Shown: positions 6,688 through 13,532 of the stretch, one piece after another | Layout: each line of letters opens with the position of its first letter | How positions within the stretch are numbered: position 1 is the stretch's first letter | Assembly: GCA_001803565.1 (NCBI GenBank) | Contig: MHDQ01000085.1 | Location: forward strand, 1 to 13,633 | Direction: 5' to 3' | Length of the DNA stretch: 13,633 nucleotides | Origin: Nitrospinae bacterium RIFCSPLOWO2_12_FULL_45_22 | GTDB taxonomy: Bacteria; 2-12-FULL-45-22 | The notes under the pieces: generated by a model | Seen by the model: only the letters and a program-made list of their open reading frames with translations | Told to the model about the DNA's origin: nothing | Databases searched by the model: none | Translations under genes and position numbers: made by a program

Positions 6688-7785
6688 CTAAGCCTCTGCA
6701 TCGACATAGCATGCCAGGCCCCTATCCAAAAACCGGAGACATTTATTGCAGGATATACAAGTTACCGGATCCTCCTGACCTTGCTCGATCTTGTTTACTA
6801 GATCGGGTTCCCGAATAAAAGGTCGGCATAATGATATAAAGTCAGCCTTTTTTTGTTGCAGTATTTCTTCCATGAGGGCTGGTGTCCGCATGCCGCCCAC
6901 AAGGATCAGAGGACAACGGATTTCAGATTTTATTTCTGGTGCGTATGGCAAGAAATACGCCTCCTGTTCTCTGCTCTTAATACCAGGGACGAGACATTTC
7001 CAGATAGATAATTCCAGTGTCCCACCGCTGATCTCAATGGCATCCATTCCGAGGTCAGATAGCAATCTGGCTGTCTTTCTTGTCTCTTCAAGGGTAAGAC
7101 CGCCTTCCACATAGTCATCTATATTCATCTTGATAAATAACGGATAATCCTGCCCTGCTACTTGCCTGATCCGTTTGTATACTTCGGTCACTAACCGCTG
7201 GCGGTTCTCAAAACTCCCGCCCCACTGATCGGTTCTCCGATTGGAATAGGGGGATAAGAACTGACTGATCAGGTAGCCATGAGCACCATGGAGCTGGACG
7301 CCATCGAATCCTGCCTCTCTTGCCCTTCGGGCGGCTTCTCCGAAAGCCTCTATAAGCTCCCATATCTGCTCATCCGTCATCTCTCTGGGGGTAATCCCGG
7401 TCCTTTTATAAGCGATAGGTGACGGTGCAATGGGTGGAAAATCTTGGGCACTATCGGCTTGCATCTGGCGGCCACAATGGAAAATTTGAGGAACTATTTT
7501 TGCTCCATAATTATGGGCCTGCTTGATAAGCCTCTGCCATCCGGGTATCATCTCATCCTTATGCAGACCAGGCATTTTGTAGCCTGAACGTCCACTCTCG
7601 TGCACAAAGGCCACTCCAGTAACAATCAGACCCACACCCCCTTTGGCTAATTCCGTATAGCGCGATACCAGGGCATCGGTTACCTGCCCATCGGCAGCGG
7701 CCAAGCTCTCGCCCGTTGCAGACCGCACAAAACGATTCTTTATCTCCATATTGCCTATCTTTCCTGGGGTAAATAATAGCTTCAT
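6688..7785 (-). CDS. NADH:flavin oxidoreductase, old yellow enzyme / 2,4-dienoyl-CoA reductase type
   Basis: 365 aa, FMN-dependent TIM-barrel domain only. It lacks the C-terminal FAD/NAD domain of full 2,4-dienoyl-CoA reductase (about 670 aa). Diagnostic motifs: LFTPGKIGNMEIKNRFVRS (4-22), HGAHGYLISQFLSPYSNRRT (166-185) followed by DQWGGSFENR, and LVGGMR (295-300) near the phosphate site. His166, His169 and Tyr171 are the expected catalytic and substrate residues. The C-terminus has four Cys (343, 346, 349, 359) in CxxCxxCx9C, near but not equal to the iron-sulfur motif of 2,4-dienoyl-CoA reductases. It probably reduces an activated C=C bond, plausibly of an enoyl- or dienoyl-CoA made in the neighbouring pathway; that link is inference. 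ATG start with a GGAGGGGAGG stretch just upstream. Convergent to the racemase-like gene, 30 bp apart. Confidence 0.88.
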   Translation of the reverse strand: MKLLFTPGKIGNMEIKNRFVRSATGESLAAADGQVTDALVSRYTELAKGGVGLIVTGVAFVHESGRSGYKMPGLHKDEMIPGWQRLIKQAHNYGAKIVPQIFHCGRQMQADSAQDFPPIAPSPIAYKRTGITPREMTDEQIWELIEAFGEAARRAREAGFDGVQLHGAHGYLISQFLSPYSNRRTDQWGGSFENRQRLVTEVYKRIRQVAGQDYPLFIKMNIDDYVEGGLTLEETRKTARLLSDLGMDAIEISGGTLELSIWKCLVPGIKSREQEAYFLPYAPEIKSEIRCPLILVGGMRTPALMEEILQQKKADFISLCRPFIREPDLVNKIEQGQEDPVTCISCNKCLRFLDRGLACYVDAEA

Positions 7786-8212
7786 CTTCCTCCCCTCCTA
7801 CGAAATCCATTTTAACCTGAATCCAGAGCGAATCGTCGGGCCTACAATAATTTAGCAGAACTGGTCTATTATTCGGTATTAAGTTAATCAATTTTTTAGG
7901 ATTGTCTTATCCCAGCTAAAGCCCAGAGTTACAGCTTGCTCATCTAACCCCTTTCAGATTGATCAATTCCTAAGCCTTGGGTCATAAGACCTGTCTTGAA
8001 TAAGTCTGACATCAGAATTTTGAACTTTAATACCTGGCTTTGGTGTTTTCGTACCCCTAGAAGCAAATAGGGTTTACCCGGACGAACAAATACTTATGTG
8101 GAATGGGCTAAGCCCATTTGATGATCAAAAAGAAGCGATAATAATGCGGTGTTAGAAGCGGTACGTAAATTTTTCAGTAATGATAAAGTCATGAGCCTTA
8201 GTCCATACAGTA
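7786..8212. other. intergenic region without a recognisable gene
   Basis: 427 bp between the flavoenzyme start and the end of the beta-propeller gene. I found no ORF with a ribosome binding site and family resemblance on either strand, and no convincing promoter for the flavoenzyme. The one clear structure is the hairpin at 8102-8118. Confidence 0.5.
8102..8118. other. perfect 7-bp stem-loop downstream of the beta-propeller gene
   Basis: AATGGGC (8102-8108) and GCCCATT (8112-8118) around TAA. About 95 bp past the stop of the minus-strand operon it could end transcription, but no T-run follows in either direction, so it is not called a terminator. Confidence 0.3.
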
Positions 8213-9346
8213 TTAGAATGGCCTTGCCCAGAGGATGCCTCCAGAGTCGTTTAGTAATTTCTTTAGTGCCTCTCCAGAGCTATTCACGCGATATATAAAA
8301 TGCTTGTCTTTTTCCCTAGAGATAAAAATTATCCCCTCTCCATTCTTTAACCACTCCGGATAGGCGCACCCTTCCACCTTTTGGGCAATTTTAACCGTGC
8401 TTTTGTCTTTAAGATTTAATATAGATAACCTCTGATTTCTCGAAGATATGAACACTATCCTATTTCCATTGGGAGACCAGGAAATCTGATTCCTTATCAC
8501 TCCTTTTTGCAATAACCTTGGCTTGGGCATTCCGGTTTCTGACAAATTCAGGAGATATAGGTCATCTTCCCCCTTTTCCTTATTGAATCGATACAAACAG
8601 ACTTTTTTTCCATCAGGAGACCAAGATCCTCCACTCTCGTAAAGGAAAGGGTCCGTCCCTAATCTCCTCCTTCTTCCATCTTTTAGGCTGATTAGATATA
8701 TCTCTTTCTTGGCACCCAAAATGGAGATGATATTATCAGTTTTGGGAGAGACTAGAATGAATGGTGAATCAACGCCATCGATCCTCTTCGCATTTTCATT
8801 GCCTATTTTTACCTCATATCTCTTAACCACATTTGACCACTCGGCTGGGCCTACCATAATGGTGTCATGATTTTTCTTCACCAAATACCATGATGGAGTA
8901 GGATAACTAAAAGGAATAAATACTCCGGTGCTATCCCACGACCACGGTATAGCTTTAGATAATATATGGACATTTACATAATGGTCTTTGGAGACCATGC
9001 TTTGGTTAGTGGTTAACAATTCCTGCTGACCTGTTCCATCGATATTTAAAATGTATACTGTGTCAGGAGGGGAGCCCACATACGCTATCTCTTTCTTATC
9101 TGGTGATATAGAAACTAATATCTCTTGAAAGGAATTATATGTTATCCTTTTAAGATTATCTCCGTATATATCTACTGTATACAACTCTACATCACTTTGA
9201 TCCACTACGCCGTCTCTATTCACATCTTCTCCGCGTAAAGAGGCAAATAGAATCCTTTCTTTTTTGGGCTCCCCTCCTCTTCCGGGCGAAGCTACTATAA
9301 ATAGAGTAAAGAATAGGTTTAAAAATAAAGTCAAACGCCACAACAT
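8213..9346 (-). CDS. exported TolB-like / PD40 beta-propeller protein with a dockerin-type calcium loop
   Basis: 377 aa. A hydrophobic signal peptide (LTLFLNLFFTLFIVAS, 5-20) precedes the mature protein, so it should act in the periplasm or outside. Right after it is a calcium-binding loop DVNRDGVVDQSD (41-52) with Asp/Asn at the ligand positions of EF-hand/dockerin loops. The rest is a WD40-like (PD40) propeller: repeats SPDKKEIAYV (81-90), SWSPDGKKVCLYRF (241-254), SWSPNGNRIVFISS (289-302) and a degenerate LKNGEGIIFIS (333-343), as in TolB. The ATG lies 22 bp after the OmpA-like gene on the same strand, so they form an operon. Binding of the propeller to the OmpA/Pal-like partner is a reasonable guess by analogy with TolB-Pal. 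No enzyme motif is seen. True TolB also has an N-terminal domain that is missing here. Confidence 0.75.
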   Translation of the reverse strand: MLWRLTLFLNLFFTLFIVASPGRGGEPKKERILFASLRGEDVNRDGVVDQSDVELYTVDIYGDNLKRITYNSFQEILVSISPDKKEIAYVGSPPDTVYILNIDGTGQQELLTTNQSMVSKDHYVNVHILSKAIPWSWDSTGVFIPFSYPTPSWYLVKKNHDTIMVGPAEWSNVVKRYEVKIGNENAKRIDGVDSPFILVSPKTDNIISILGAKKEIYLISLKDGRRRRLGTDPFLYESGGSWSPDGKKVCLYRFNKEKGEDDLYLLNLSETGMPKPRLLQKGVIRNQISWSPNGNRIVFISSRNQRLSILNLKDKSTVKIAQKVEGCAYPEWLKNGEGIIFISREKDKHFIYRVNSSGEALKKLLNDSGGILWARPF

Positions 9347-9368
9347 CTTTTAAACCAGCTATTTTCGG

Positions 9369-10061
9369 TTATTCTTCAATTATCTTGAATTCGACTCTTC
9401 GGTTTAGCATTCTTCCTTCGCTTGTTTCATTGTCTGCAACCGGATTTTCCTCACCGAATCCTTTCGTCATCAGCCTATTCTCTTCTATATCCTCAGTTAT
9501 CAGATAATTTTTTATACTCTCTGTCCTCCGCTCTGAAAGTTTTTGATTATATGTATCTGGCCCAATCCAGCATGCATGCCCTTCTATAGATAACTCAACA
9601 CTAGGATTATCCTTTAAATAATCCACAACTTCCTTAAGTATCGGCATGGATTCAGGTTTTATAGTGCTTTTATCAAAATCAAATTGGATATTTTGGAAAA
9701 CCATCCTCTTGGGTGGTGCTGGAGGGGGAGGTGGTGAAGGTGGAGCTTCTTCTACCTTGGGTGGAAGTGGCGAAGGTGGAGCTTCTTCTACTTCAGGAGG
9801 TGGCGGAGGTGCCTCCTCTGCTGTCATTATCCCTATAATGCCTCCAACTATACCACCGATTACTGCACCAATCCCCGCCCCGATCGCGGCTTCTTCCCTT
9901 TCTCTATCACTTGGTGCTGCCGCAGCGCCTATGCCTGCACCGATAACACTTCCAGATGCCGCACCTATCAAAGCACCCTTCTGCCACTTTTTCATCCCAG
10001 CACAACCATGTGTAATTAACGCAAGAGATATTAAAAAAACGAATAATTTGCCCTTTTTCAT
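9369..10061 (-). CDS. OmpA/Pal-family outer-membrane lipoprotein with glycine zipper and proline-rich linker
   Basis: 230 aa from the second Met, chosen because GGAGG lies seven bases before it; a Met six codons earlier (10079) has no such site. Layout: signal peptide with a probable lipid-anchored Cys20 (LITHGC, an imperfect lipobox), two glycine-zipper segments (GALIGAASGSVIGAGIG 29-45; AIGAGIGAVIGGIVGGIIGI 59-78), a Pro/Glu linker (81-118) and an OmpA domain (121-230). The OmpA domain has FDFDKSTIKPES and YNQKLSERRTESIKNYL, the peptidoglycan-binding helix. The GHxD segment reads GHACW (161-165), so the Asp that usually contacts diaminopimelate is Cys164. It would tether the outer membrane to peptidoglycan. 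First gene of the operon with the TolB-like propeller. An upstream promoter was not clear. Confidence 0.85.
   Translation of the reverse strand: MKKGKLFVFLISLALITHGCAGMKKWQKGALIGAASGSVIGAGIGAAAAPSDREREEAAIGAGIGAVIGGIVGGIIGIMTAEEAPPPPPEVEEAPPSPLPPKVEEAPPSPPPPPAPPKRMVFQNIQFDFDKSTIKPESMPILKEVVDYLKDNPSVELSIEGHACWIGPDTYNQKLSERRTESIKNYLITEDIEENRLMTKGFGEENPVADNETSEGRMLNRRVEFKIIEE
9736..9791. repeat. 20-bp direct repeat in the proline-rich linker of the OmpA-like gene
   Basis: GAAGGTGGAGCTTCTTCTAC occurs at 9736-9755 and again at 9772-9791, a 36-bp (12-codon) period. It encodes the repeated VEEAPPSP unit on the minus strand. In-frame repeat slippage could lengthen or shorten the linker without breaking the reading frame. 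Confidence 0.8.
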
Positions 10062-10150
10062 TTTATAGCCTCCTTTCATTTTCGGGATAATTTTACACCC
10101 CCCAAATATGAGCTTTATCCTGGAATGATACGCGCATTATGCCCCAACTT

Positions 10151-10249
10151 TCAAGCTATTCTATCGTCATGGGGGGGGGGACGGGGAAGCAAACTGGGAA
10201 ATCCTTTAACGACCCATTTAGGGAGGAGAGATTGCCTGAATATTCTCAT
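10151..10249 (-). CDS. short ORF (32 aa) with a strong ribosome binding site, function unknown
   Basis: Minus-strand ORF MRIFRQSLLPKWVVKGFPSL... ending in a Pro run encoded by ten consecutive C. It is preceded by AAAAAGGAGG with six bases to the ATG, one of the best ribosome binding sites in the window. The start lies within the stem of the hairpin at 10243-10277. It ends 90 bp before the OmpA-like gene on the same strand, so it could be a leader peptide or a broken relic. I do not recognise the peptide. Neither a one-base gain nor a one-base loss in the C tract extends it much. Small size and lack of homology keep confidence low. Confidence 0.3.
   Translation of the reverse strand: MRIFRQSLLPKWVVKGFPSLLPRPPPHDDRIA
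10171..10180. repeat. homopolymer tract of ten G
   Basis: Ten consecutive G on the plus strand, directly in the coding part of the 32-aa minus-strand ORF. Such tracts slip during replication and are also frequent sequencing-error sites. No larger gene is switched on or off by a length change here. Confidence 0.7.
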
Positions 10250-10277
10250 CCGAAACCTCCTTTTTGTCGGATTAGAA
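10243..10277 (-). promoter_or_regulatory. hairpin enclosing a ribosome binding site and start codon
   Basis: TTCTCATCCGA (10243-10253) pairs with TCGGATTAGAA (10267-10277) at 10 of 11 positions. On the minus strand the loop holds AAAAAGGAGG and the downstream arm holds the ATG of the 32-aa ORF. Folding would expose the ribosome binding site but bury the start codon, a layout compatible with translational control. Confidence 0.35.
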
Positions 10278-10333
10278 AACCCTGCGTGTTTATGGGCAAG
10301 TATATTATAATTTTTTTGCGGATGCAATATTTT

Positions 10334-10500
10334 GGTTCTTTCTCATTTCAAATGGGTAAACCGACTTTGCTGTAGTCCAATTTACCTGTAAGCATATAGA
10401 TTATTGTTTTAAGATTCTTGAATGTTCTATAGCCCCTTGCTTTCGCCTTCGCGGCCTGCACCAAACTATTAAGTCCTTCCAATATTATATATTATTTTAT
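10334..10500 (-). mobile_element. ISL3-family insertion sequence, 3' remnant
   Basis: The right end begins at 10334 with GGTTCTTTCTCATTTCAAAT followed by GGGT, which looks like an ISL3-family terminal inverted repeat (typical pattern GGCTCTTTC...TGTGGGT). Directly inside it is the C-terminus of the transposase on the minus strand. The rest of the element is missing: homology stops at about 10485 and the palindromic element starts at 10501. The other end of the element was not found in the window. Confidence 0.6.
10348..10485 (-). pseudogene. ISL3-family (IS204/IS1001/IS1096 type) transposase, C-terminal 45 codons
   Basis: The frame reads ILEGLNSLVQAAKAKARGYR, then TFKNLKTIIYMLTGKLDY, and ends with TGA. 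This matches the very conserved tail of ISL3 transposases (a 'GLNSLIQAAKxKARGYR' helix and a 'TMIYLIAGKL' segment). A TAA lies just before ILEGLN and nothing transposase-like is left upstream, so the catalytic DDE part is lost. The fragment cannot code for a working enzyme. Confidence 0.65.
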
Positions 10501-10647
10501 TGCTTACTGACTTAGCTGACCCAAAATATCTTTAACGCTTTAATTTATAAGGCTTTTTTGCGATATCCATTGAGAAAATCTAAAAGCAAAATTTCCCTTT
10601 TAAGATAAGCGGTTAAGCCCATATTAGGTCAGCTAAGTCAATAAGCA
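10501..10647. mobile_element. 147-bp MITE-like long imperfect hairpin
   Basis: Left arm 10501-10561 and right arm 10586-10647 are imperfect reverse complements over about 61 bp, with a 24-nt loop. The outer 21 bp (TGCTTACTGACTTAGCTGACC) match with one mismatch. Inner blocks such as TTAAC-GCTT, AAGG and TTTTGC also pair. Both flanks are AT-rich (TTATTTTAT left, TTATTTTTTAT right) but no exact target duplication is seen. Length, near-full palindromy and position between IS remnants suggest a non-autonomous element. A structured RNA is the alternative. No source transposase family is recognised from the ends. Confidence 0.55.
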
Positions 10648-10674
10648 GTTATTTTTTATTAATTATTATTAAGG

Positions 10675-10918
10675 TGGACCCCTTTGTCAAGACAATTTTT
10701 TAAGATATTTAAGTTACACTTTGGGGTCTAAAGTTATTCATTTCGGAAGAGAGGAATGACGTCTTTTTTCTCTTCCTGGTCATGCCGCTCTTTGATTGCA
10801 TCTAATGCAACCTTTGCTTTAAATGATGGCGGATAACTCTTTCTCATTTTTTCCCCTTGGCCCTCCTGTTTCTGATCTCCAAGTGTAACTTATCACGTTG
10901 TCCAAATTTTGGGGTCCA
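10675..10918 (-). mobile_element. IS3-family element, internally deleted derivative with both ends (244 bp)
   Basis: Both ends carry TGGACCCC (10675-10682 and inverted at 10911-10918), followed inward by a GACAA block and then a perfect inverted TAAGTTACACTT (10710-10721 and 10881-10892). In orientation minus, the 5' end is followed by the start of an IS3-type orfA. Almost all of orfA and all of orfB are deleted, so it cannot move by itself but could be mobilised by a related full element. No clear 3-4 bp target duplication flanks it. Confidence 0.65.
10734..10847 (-). pseudogene. IS3-family transposase OrfA, truncated N-terminus (37 codons)
   Basis: MRKSYPPSFKAKVALDAIKE is the standard opening of the helix-turn-helix OrfA of IS3-family elements ('rr.ys.eFKakvaleAlkge'). 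After residue ~20 the match stops and the frame ends with TAA at 10734, close to the opposite end of the element. This marks the internal deletion junction at roughly 10790. Non-functional as a transposase. Confidence 0.65.
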
Positions 10919-11043
10919 TTATAAGTTTTTTAAATTGGGTGTAGGAGCTATTAATTACTGTTGGAGAAATCGAGTACTGGATAAACATAAATACGGCGAG
11001 TGCAATAAGCCCGCAACTAATCAATAATGATACTTTTTTCCAT
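10919..11043 (-). pseudogene. remnant of a membrane-anchored protein gene cut by the IS3 derivative
   Basis: On the minus strand the frame reads KKVSLLISCGLIALAVFMFI, then QYSISPTVINSSYTQF, a short basic start followed by one transmembrane or signal-anchor helix. It then runs into the IS3 end, where it reads MDPKIWTT and stops. The ATG at 11043 is out of frame with it; removing one A from the A6 run at 11034-11039 would give MEKVSLLISC. So the gene seems both frameshifted and truncated. No family is recognised. The remaining ~245 bp up to the AsmA start show no gene. Confidence 0.35.
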
Positions 11044-11288
11044 GAAGCTCACTTCTAGGCGGGTTCCGGGGATATTGGACAGTCATTCTCTCTGAGTTGA
11101 GCATATCAGAATCGGGAATAGCTAATTACTTCTTCTGGCTCGATAAATAGAAATTTCGTGTCAAAGTTAGGGAAAAAGGTTGCCATCTTCCTTATCGCTA
11201 TGTTAATCTTTCTTAAACAAAAAAGAAATTCCTTATCATCTAAACATATTTTAATCAGATTAAGTTGTGCAAGAAAGAAGGGATTGTA

Positions 11289-13388
11289 GTGAAGTGGAAA
11301 TGGGTTTTAGGAGTTGTTTCCGCCGCGATTGTGTTACTGGTTGTGGCAGTTTACGTGATCCTGTTAAGATACAATTATAATGGCCTCAAGCCGGAAATCA
11401 CACGAGCAGTCAAGGATGACACGGGGCGAGAGTTAACCTTAGGGGGTGACATAAGCCTCAAAATAGGCTTTACACCGGCGCTTGTTGTTGAGGATGTGAT
11501 CTTCCAGAACGCACCCTGGGGGTCGCAGCCCGAGCTGGCGAAGATCAAACGCTTCGAGATAAAAGTGAGGCTTTTCCCACTTCTTTATCGCCGAATCGAG
11601 GTCAAACGGTTGATCTTGATTGAGCCTAAGATCCTGTTTGAAACGGACATCTCAGGCAAGTCAAACCTCGCATTCGAAACTACGAAGAAACAAGACCTCA
11701 CTAAAGGAAAAGACGAGACGAAGGTCGGGGGCGATTGGAACCTGGCGGCACTCACTTTCAACGAACTGCAGATAGAGAAGGGCCGTATCACCTACATAGA
11801 TCATGGATTGAAAAAAACTTATGTAGCGACAGTGGGCACCCTCATGGCAACCGCTACAAGTAGCGAAAGTCCGACCAAGCTGAATCTAAAGGGAGCATAT
11901 AACGACGGACCTTTCGAAGTCAGGGGGAATTTGTGCCCCTTGACAGCCTTCATCAACCCTATCAAAGTTTGGCCGGTCAATCTTGCGGTCAAGACAGAGA
12001 GTGCCACCCTCACCCTTGATGGTACGGTTAAGGATCCACTGGCCCGGCATGGTATCGAATTAAATTTCACGCTGAAGGGTAAGGACTTGGCAAGCTTCAA
12101 ACAACTTTCCGGTGAGGCGTTACATCTCAAGGGACCATTCGATATCTCTGGTCGAATTGCTGATACTGCCCGTAATGCCTATTCGATTTCTAACCTCAAG
12201 ATCATGCAAGGCGAAAACGATCTCAGTGGGAGGGTTGAGTTGAATTTTGCTGAAAATCGGCCGAAGGTGACAGCAGTGCTATCGGCACAGAAATTGGACC
12301 TTCGACCCTATTTTCAGGTGGGTCCGAACATAGAGAAGGCGCCAAAGAATTCAAGCAAAAGGGCTGGAAAGGGAGACAAAATCTTTCCTGATCATCCTCT
12401 GCCCCTGGATACCCTAAGGCAGGCCGATGCAGATGTTAAGATCCAAGCTGCTCAAGTCCTGCTGCCGAATCTTCCTCTCAACGGCCTTGACATGGACACG
12501 GTCCTCAAGAATGGAGCGCTTACAGTGAAGCCCTTCAAGGCAGTTGTTGGAAAAGGTTCCATGGATGGCCACCTTTCTCTCCAATCTCAGGGGAAGGTTG
12601 CATCGCTGACAATCGTCTTGAAAATCAATAAGCTTGACATTAGCTATTTGACGAAAGAGCTTAAGAGTACCAAGGGCCTCGAAGGAAATCTTGATGTAGA
12701 CATTGACATCAGAGCCCGGGGTGCCTCAATAGCAGGATTCATGGGAGACCTTAATGGTAAGACGGTTTTGGTGATGGGCAAGGGAAGGGTCGTCAACAAG
12801 TATATCGACATACTCGGTGGTGATCTCAGCGCCAGTCTCTTTCGTCTCCTCAATCCATTTCGGGAGGAGAAGCCATACACTTCAATTAATTGCTTTGTCA
12901 GCGGTTTCAATATAAAAGATGGGGTAGCAAGCACGACTGCACTCGCATTGAACACGGATTACATGGTTGTGGTTGGCGAGGGCGAGATCAATCTGAAGAC
13001 AGAAAGACTTAACCTATCCCTCAAGCCTGTTCCGAAGGAAGGTATTGAGACCCGAGTTACGGGCAAGTTAAATGTAAGTTTAAGCGAGTTAACGAGACCT
13101 TTCAAACTGGGCGGCACGCTTGCTCATCCCTCACTCGCTGTTGATCCGACCCAAACTGCAATTGCCTTCGGCAAGGCGATTGAAGGAGTAGTGCTATTTG
13201 GGCCGATCGGTATTGCCGCAGCACTGGTTGGTAGCAGTTCGGGTGACGAAAACTCTTGCCTTGCAGCCATTGAGGCCGCAAATAAAGGGGTTAGGGTCAA
13301 CAAAGGCCTTGTTGGTAAGGTCACGGAGGGCGCCAAAGATGTCCTTAAGGGCGCCGGCAAGGAATTCAAGAAGCTGTTCGGCAAATAA
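11289..13388 (+). CDS. AsmA family protein
   Basis: 699 aa from GTG at 11289, chosen because GAAGGGA ends five bases upstream. A TTG at 11265 would add eight residues but has no such site. A single N-terminal membrane helix (about 6-26) anchors a large periplasmic part. The AsmA N-domain is clear: GRELTLGGDISLKIGFTP, LVVEDVIFQNAPWG, then RLFPLLYRRIEVKRLILIEP. The AsmA C-domain is recognisable around ALNTDYMVVVGEGEINLKTE, LSLKPVPKEGIETRVTGKL and FKLGGTLAHPSLAVDP. The tail has a Gly/Ala-rich hydrophobic stretch with a Cys and a basic end (GAGKEFKKLFGK), common in AsmA proteins of this group. AsmA-like proteins are thought to bridge inner and outer membrane for phospholipid transport. The gene stands alone and converges on a probable cardiolipin synthase end. 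Its base composition looks more GC-rich than the preceding intergenic DNA. Confidence 0.85.
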   Translation: MKWKWVLGVVSAAIVLLVVAVYVILLRYNYNGLKPEITRAVKDDTGRELTLGGDISLKIGFTPALVVEDVIFQNAPWGSQPELAKIKRFEIKVRLFPLLYRRIEVKRLILIEPKILFETDISGKSNLAFETTKKQDLTKGKDETKVGGDWNLAALTFNELQIEKGRITYIDHGLKKTYVATVGTLMATATSSESPTKLNLKGAYNDGPFEVRGNLCPLTAFINPIKVWPVNLAVKTESATLTLDGTVKDPLARHGIELNFTLKGKDLASFKQLSGEALHLKGPFDISGRIADTARNAYSISNLKIMQGENDLSGRVELNFAENRPKVTAVLSAQKLDLRPYFQVGPNIEKAPKNSSKRAGKGDKIFPDHPLPLDTLRQADADVKIQAAQVLLPNLPLNGLDMDTVLKNGALTVKPFKAVVGKGSMDGHLSLQSQGKVASLTIVLKINKLDISYLTKELKSTKGLEGNLDVDIDIRARGASIAGFMGDLNGKTVLVMGKGRVVNKYIDILGGDLSASLFRLLNPFREEKPYTSINCFVSGFNIKDGVASTTALALNTDYMVVVGEGEINLKTERLNLSLKPVPKEGIETRVTGKLNVSLSELTRPFKLGGTLAHPSLAVDPTQTAIAFGKAIEGVVLFGPIGIAAALVGSSSGDENSCLAAIEAANKGVRVNKGLVGKVTEGAKDVLKGAGKEFKKLFGK

Positions 13389-13532
13389 ATTATAGGCTTA
13401 GCAGGTTTTTAAGCAGCCTCTTAGTGGACAAGCGGGGGGCAACGGACAGGCGGGTTTGGGGCATTAAAATATCTTTCCGGCGCTGTCAGAATTCATACCA
13501 GAGATCCTTAATAACCTTGAATAGAAGATTGA

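Noticed and set aside
8102-8118. Rho-independent terminator for the beta-propeller operon
   Set aside because: The stem is perfect but no T-run follows on either strand.
9646-10068. 140-codon plus-strand ORF opposite the OmpA-like gene
   Set aside because: Its Gly/Ser/Ala-rich sequence is the antisense reading of the Pro-rich linker and glycine zippers.
10171-10180. Phase-variable contingency locus at the G10 tract
   Set aside because: Gain or loss of one base does not open or close a substantial reading frame on either strand.
10139-10375. Plus-strand ORFs of 61 and 78 codons around the G10 tract
   Set aside because: No ribosome binding sites, no family resemblance, and they run antisense over the ISL3 end and the hairpin ORF.
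10671-10922. Target-site duplication around the IS3 derivative
   Set aside because: Flanking bases (AAGG left, TTAT right) do not match, so no duplication is claimed.
11180-11208. Promoter for the AsmA gene (TTGCCA, 17 bp, TTAATC)
   Set aside because: The -10 box matches the consensus poorly and similar matches occur by chance in this AT-rich stretch.
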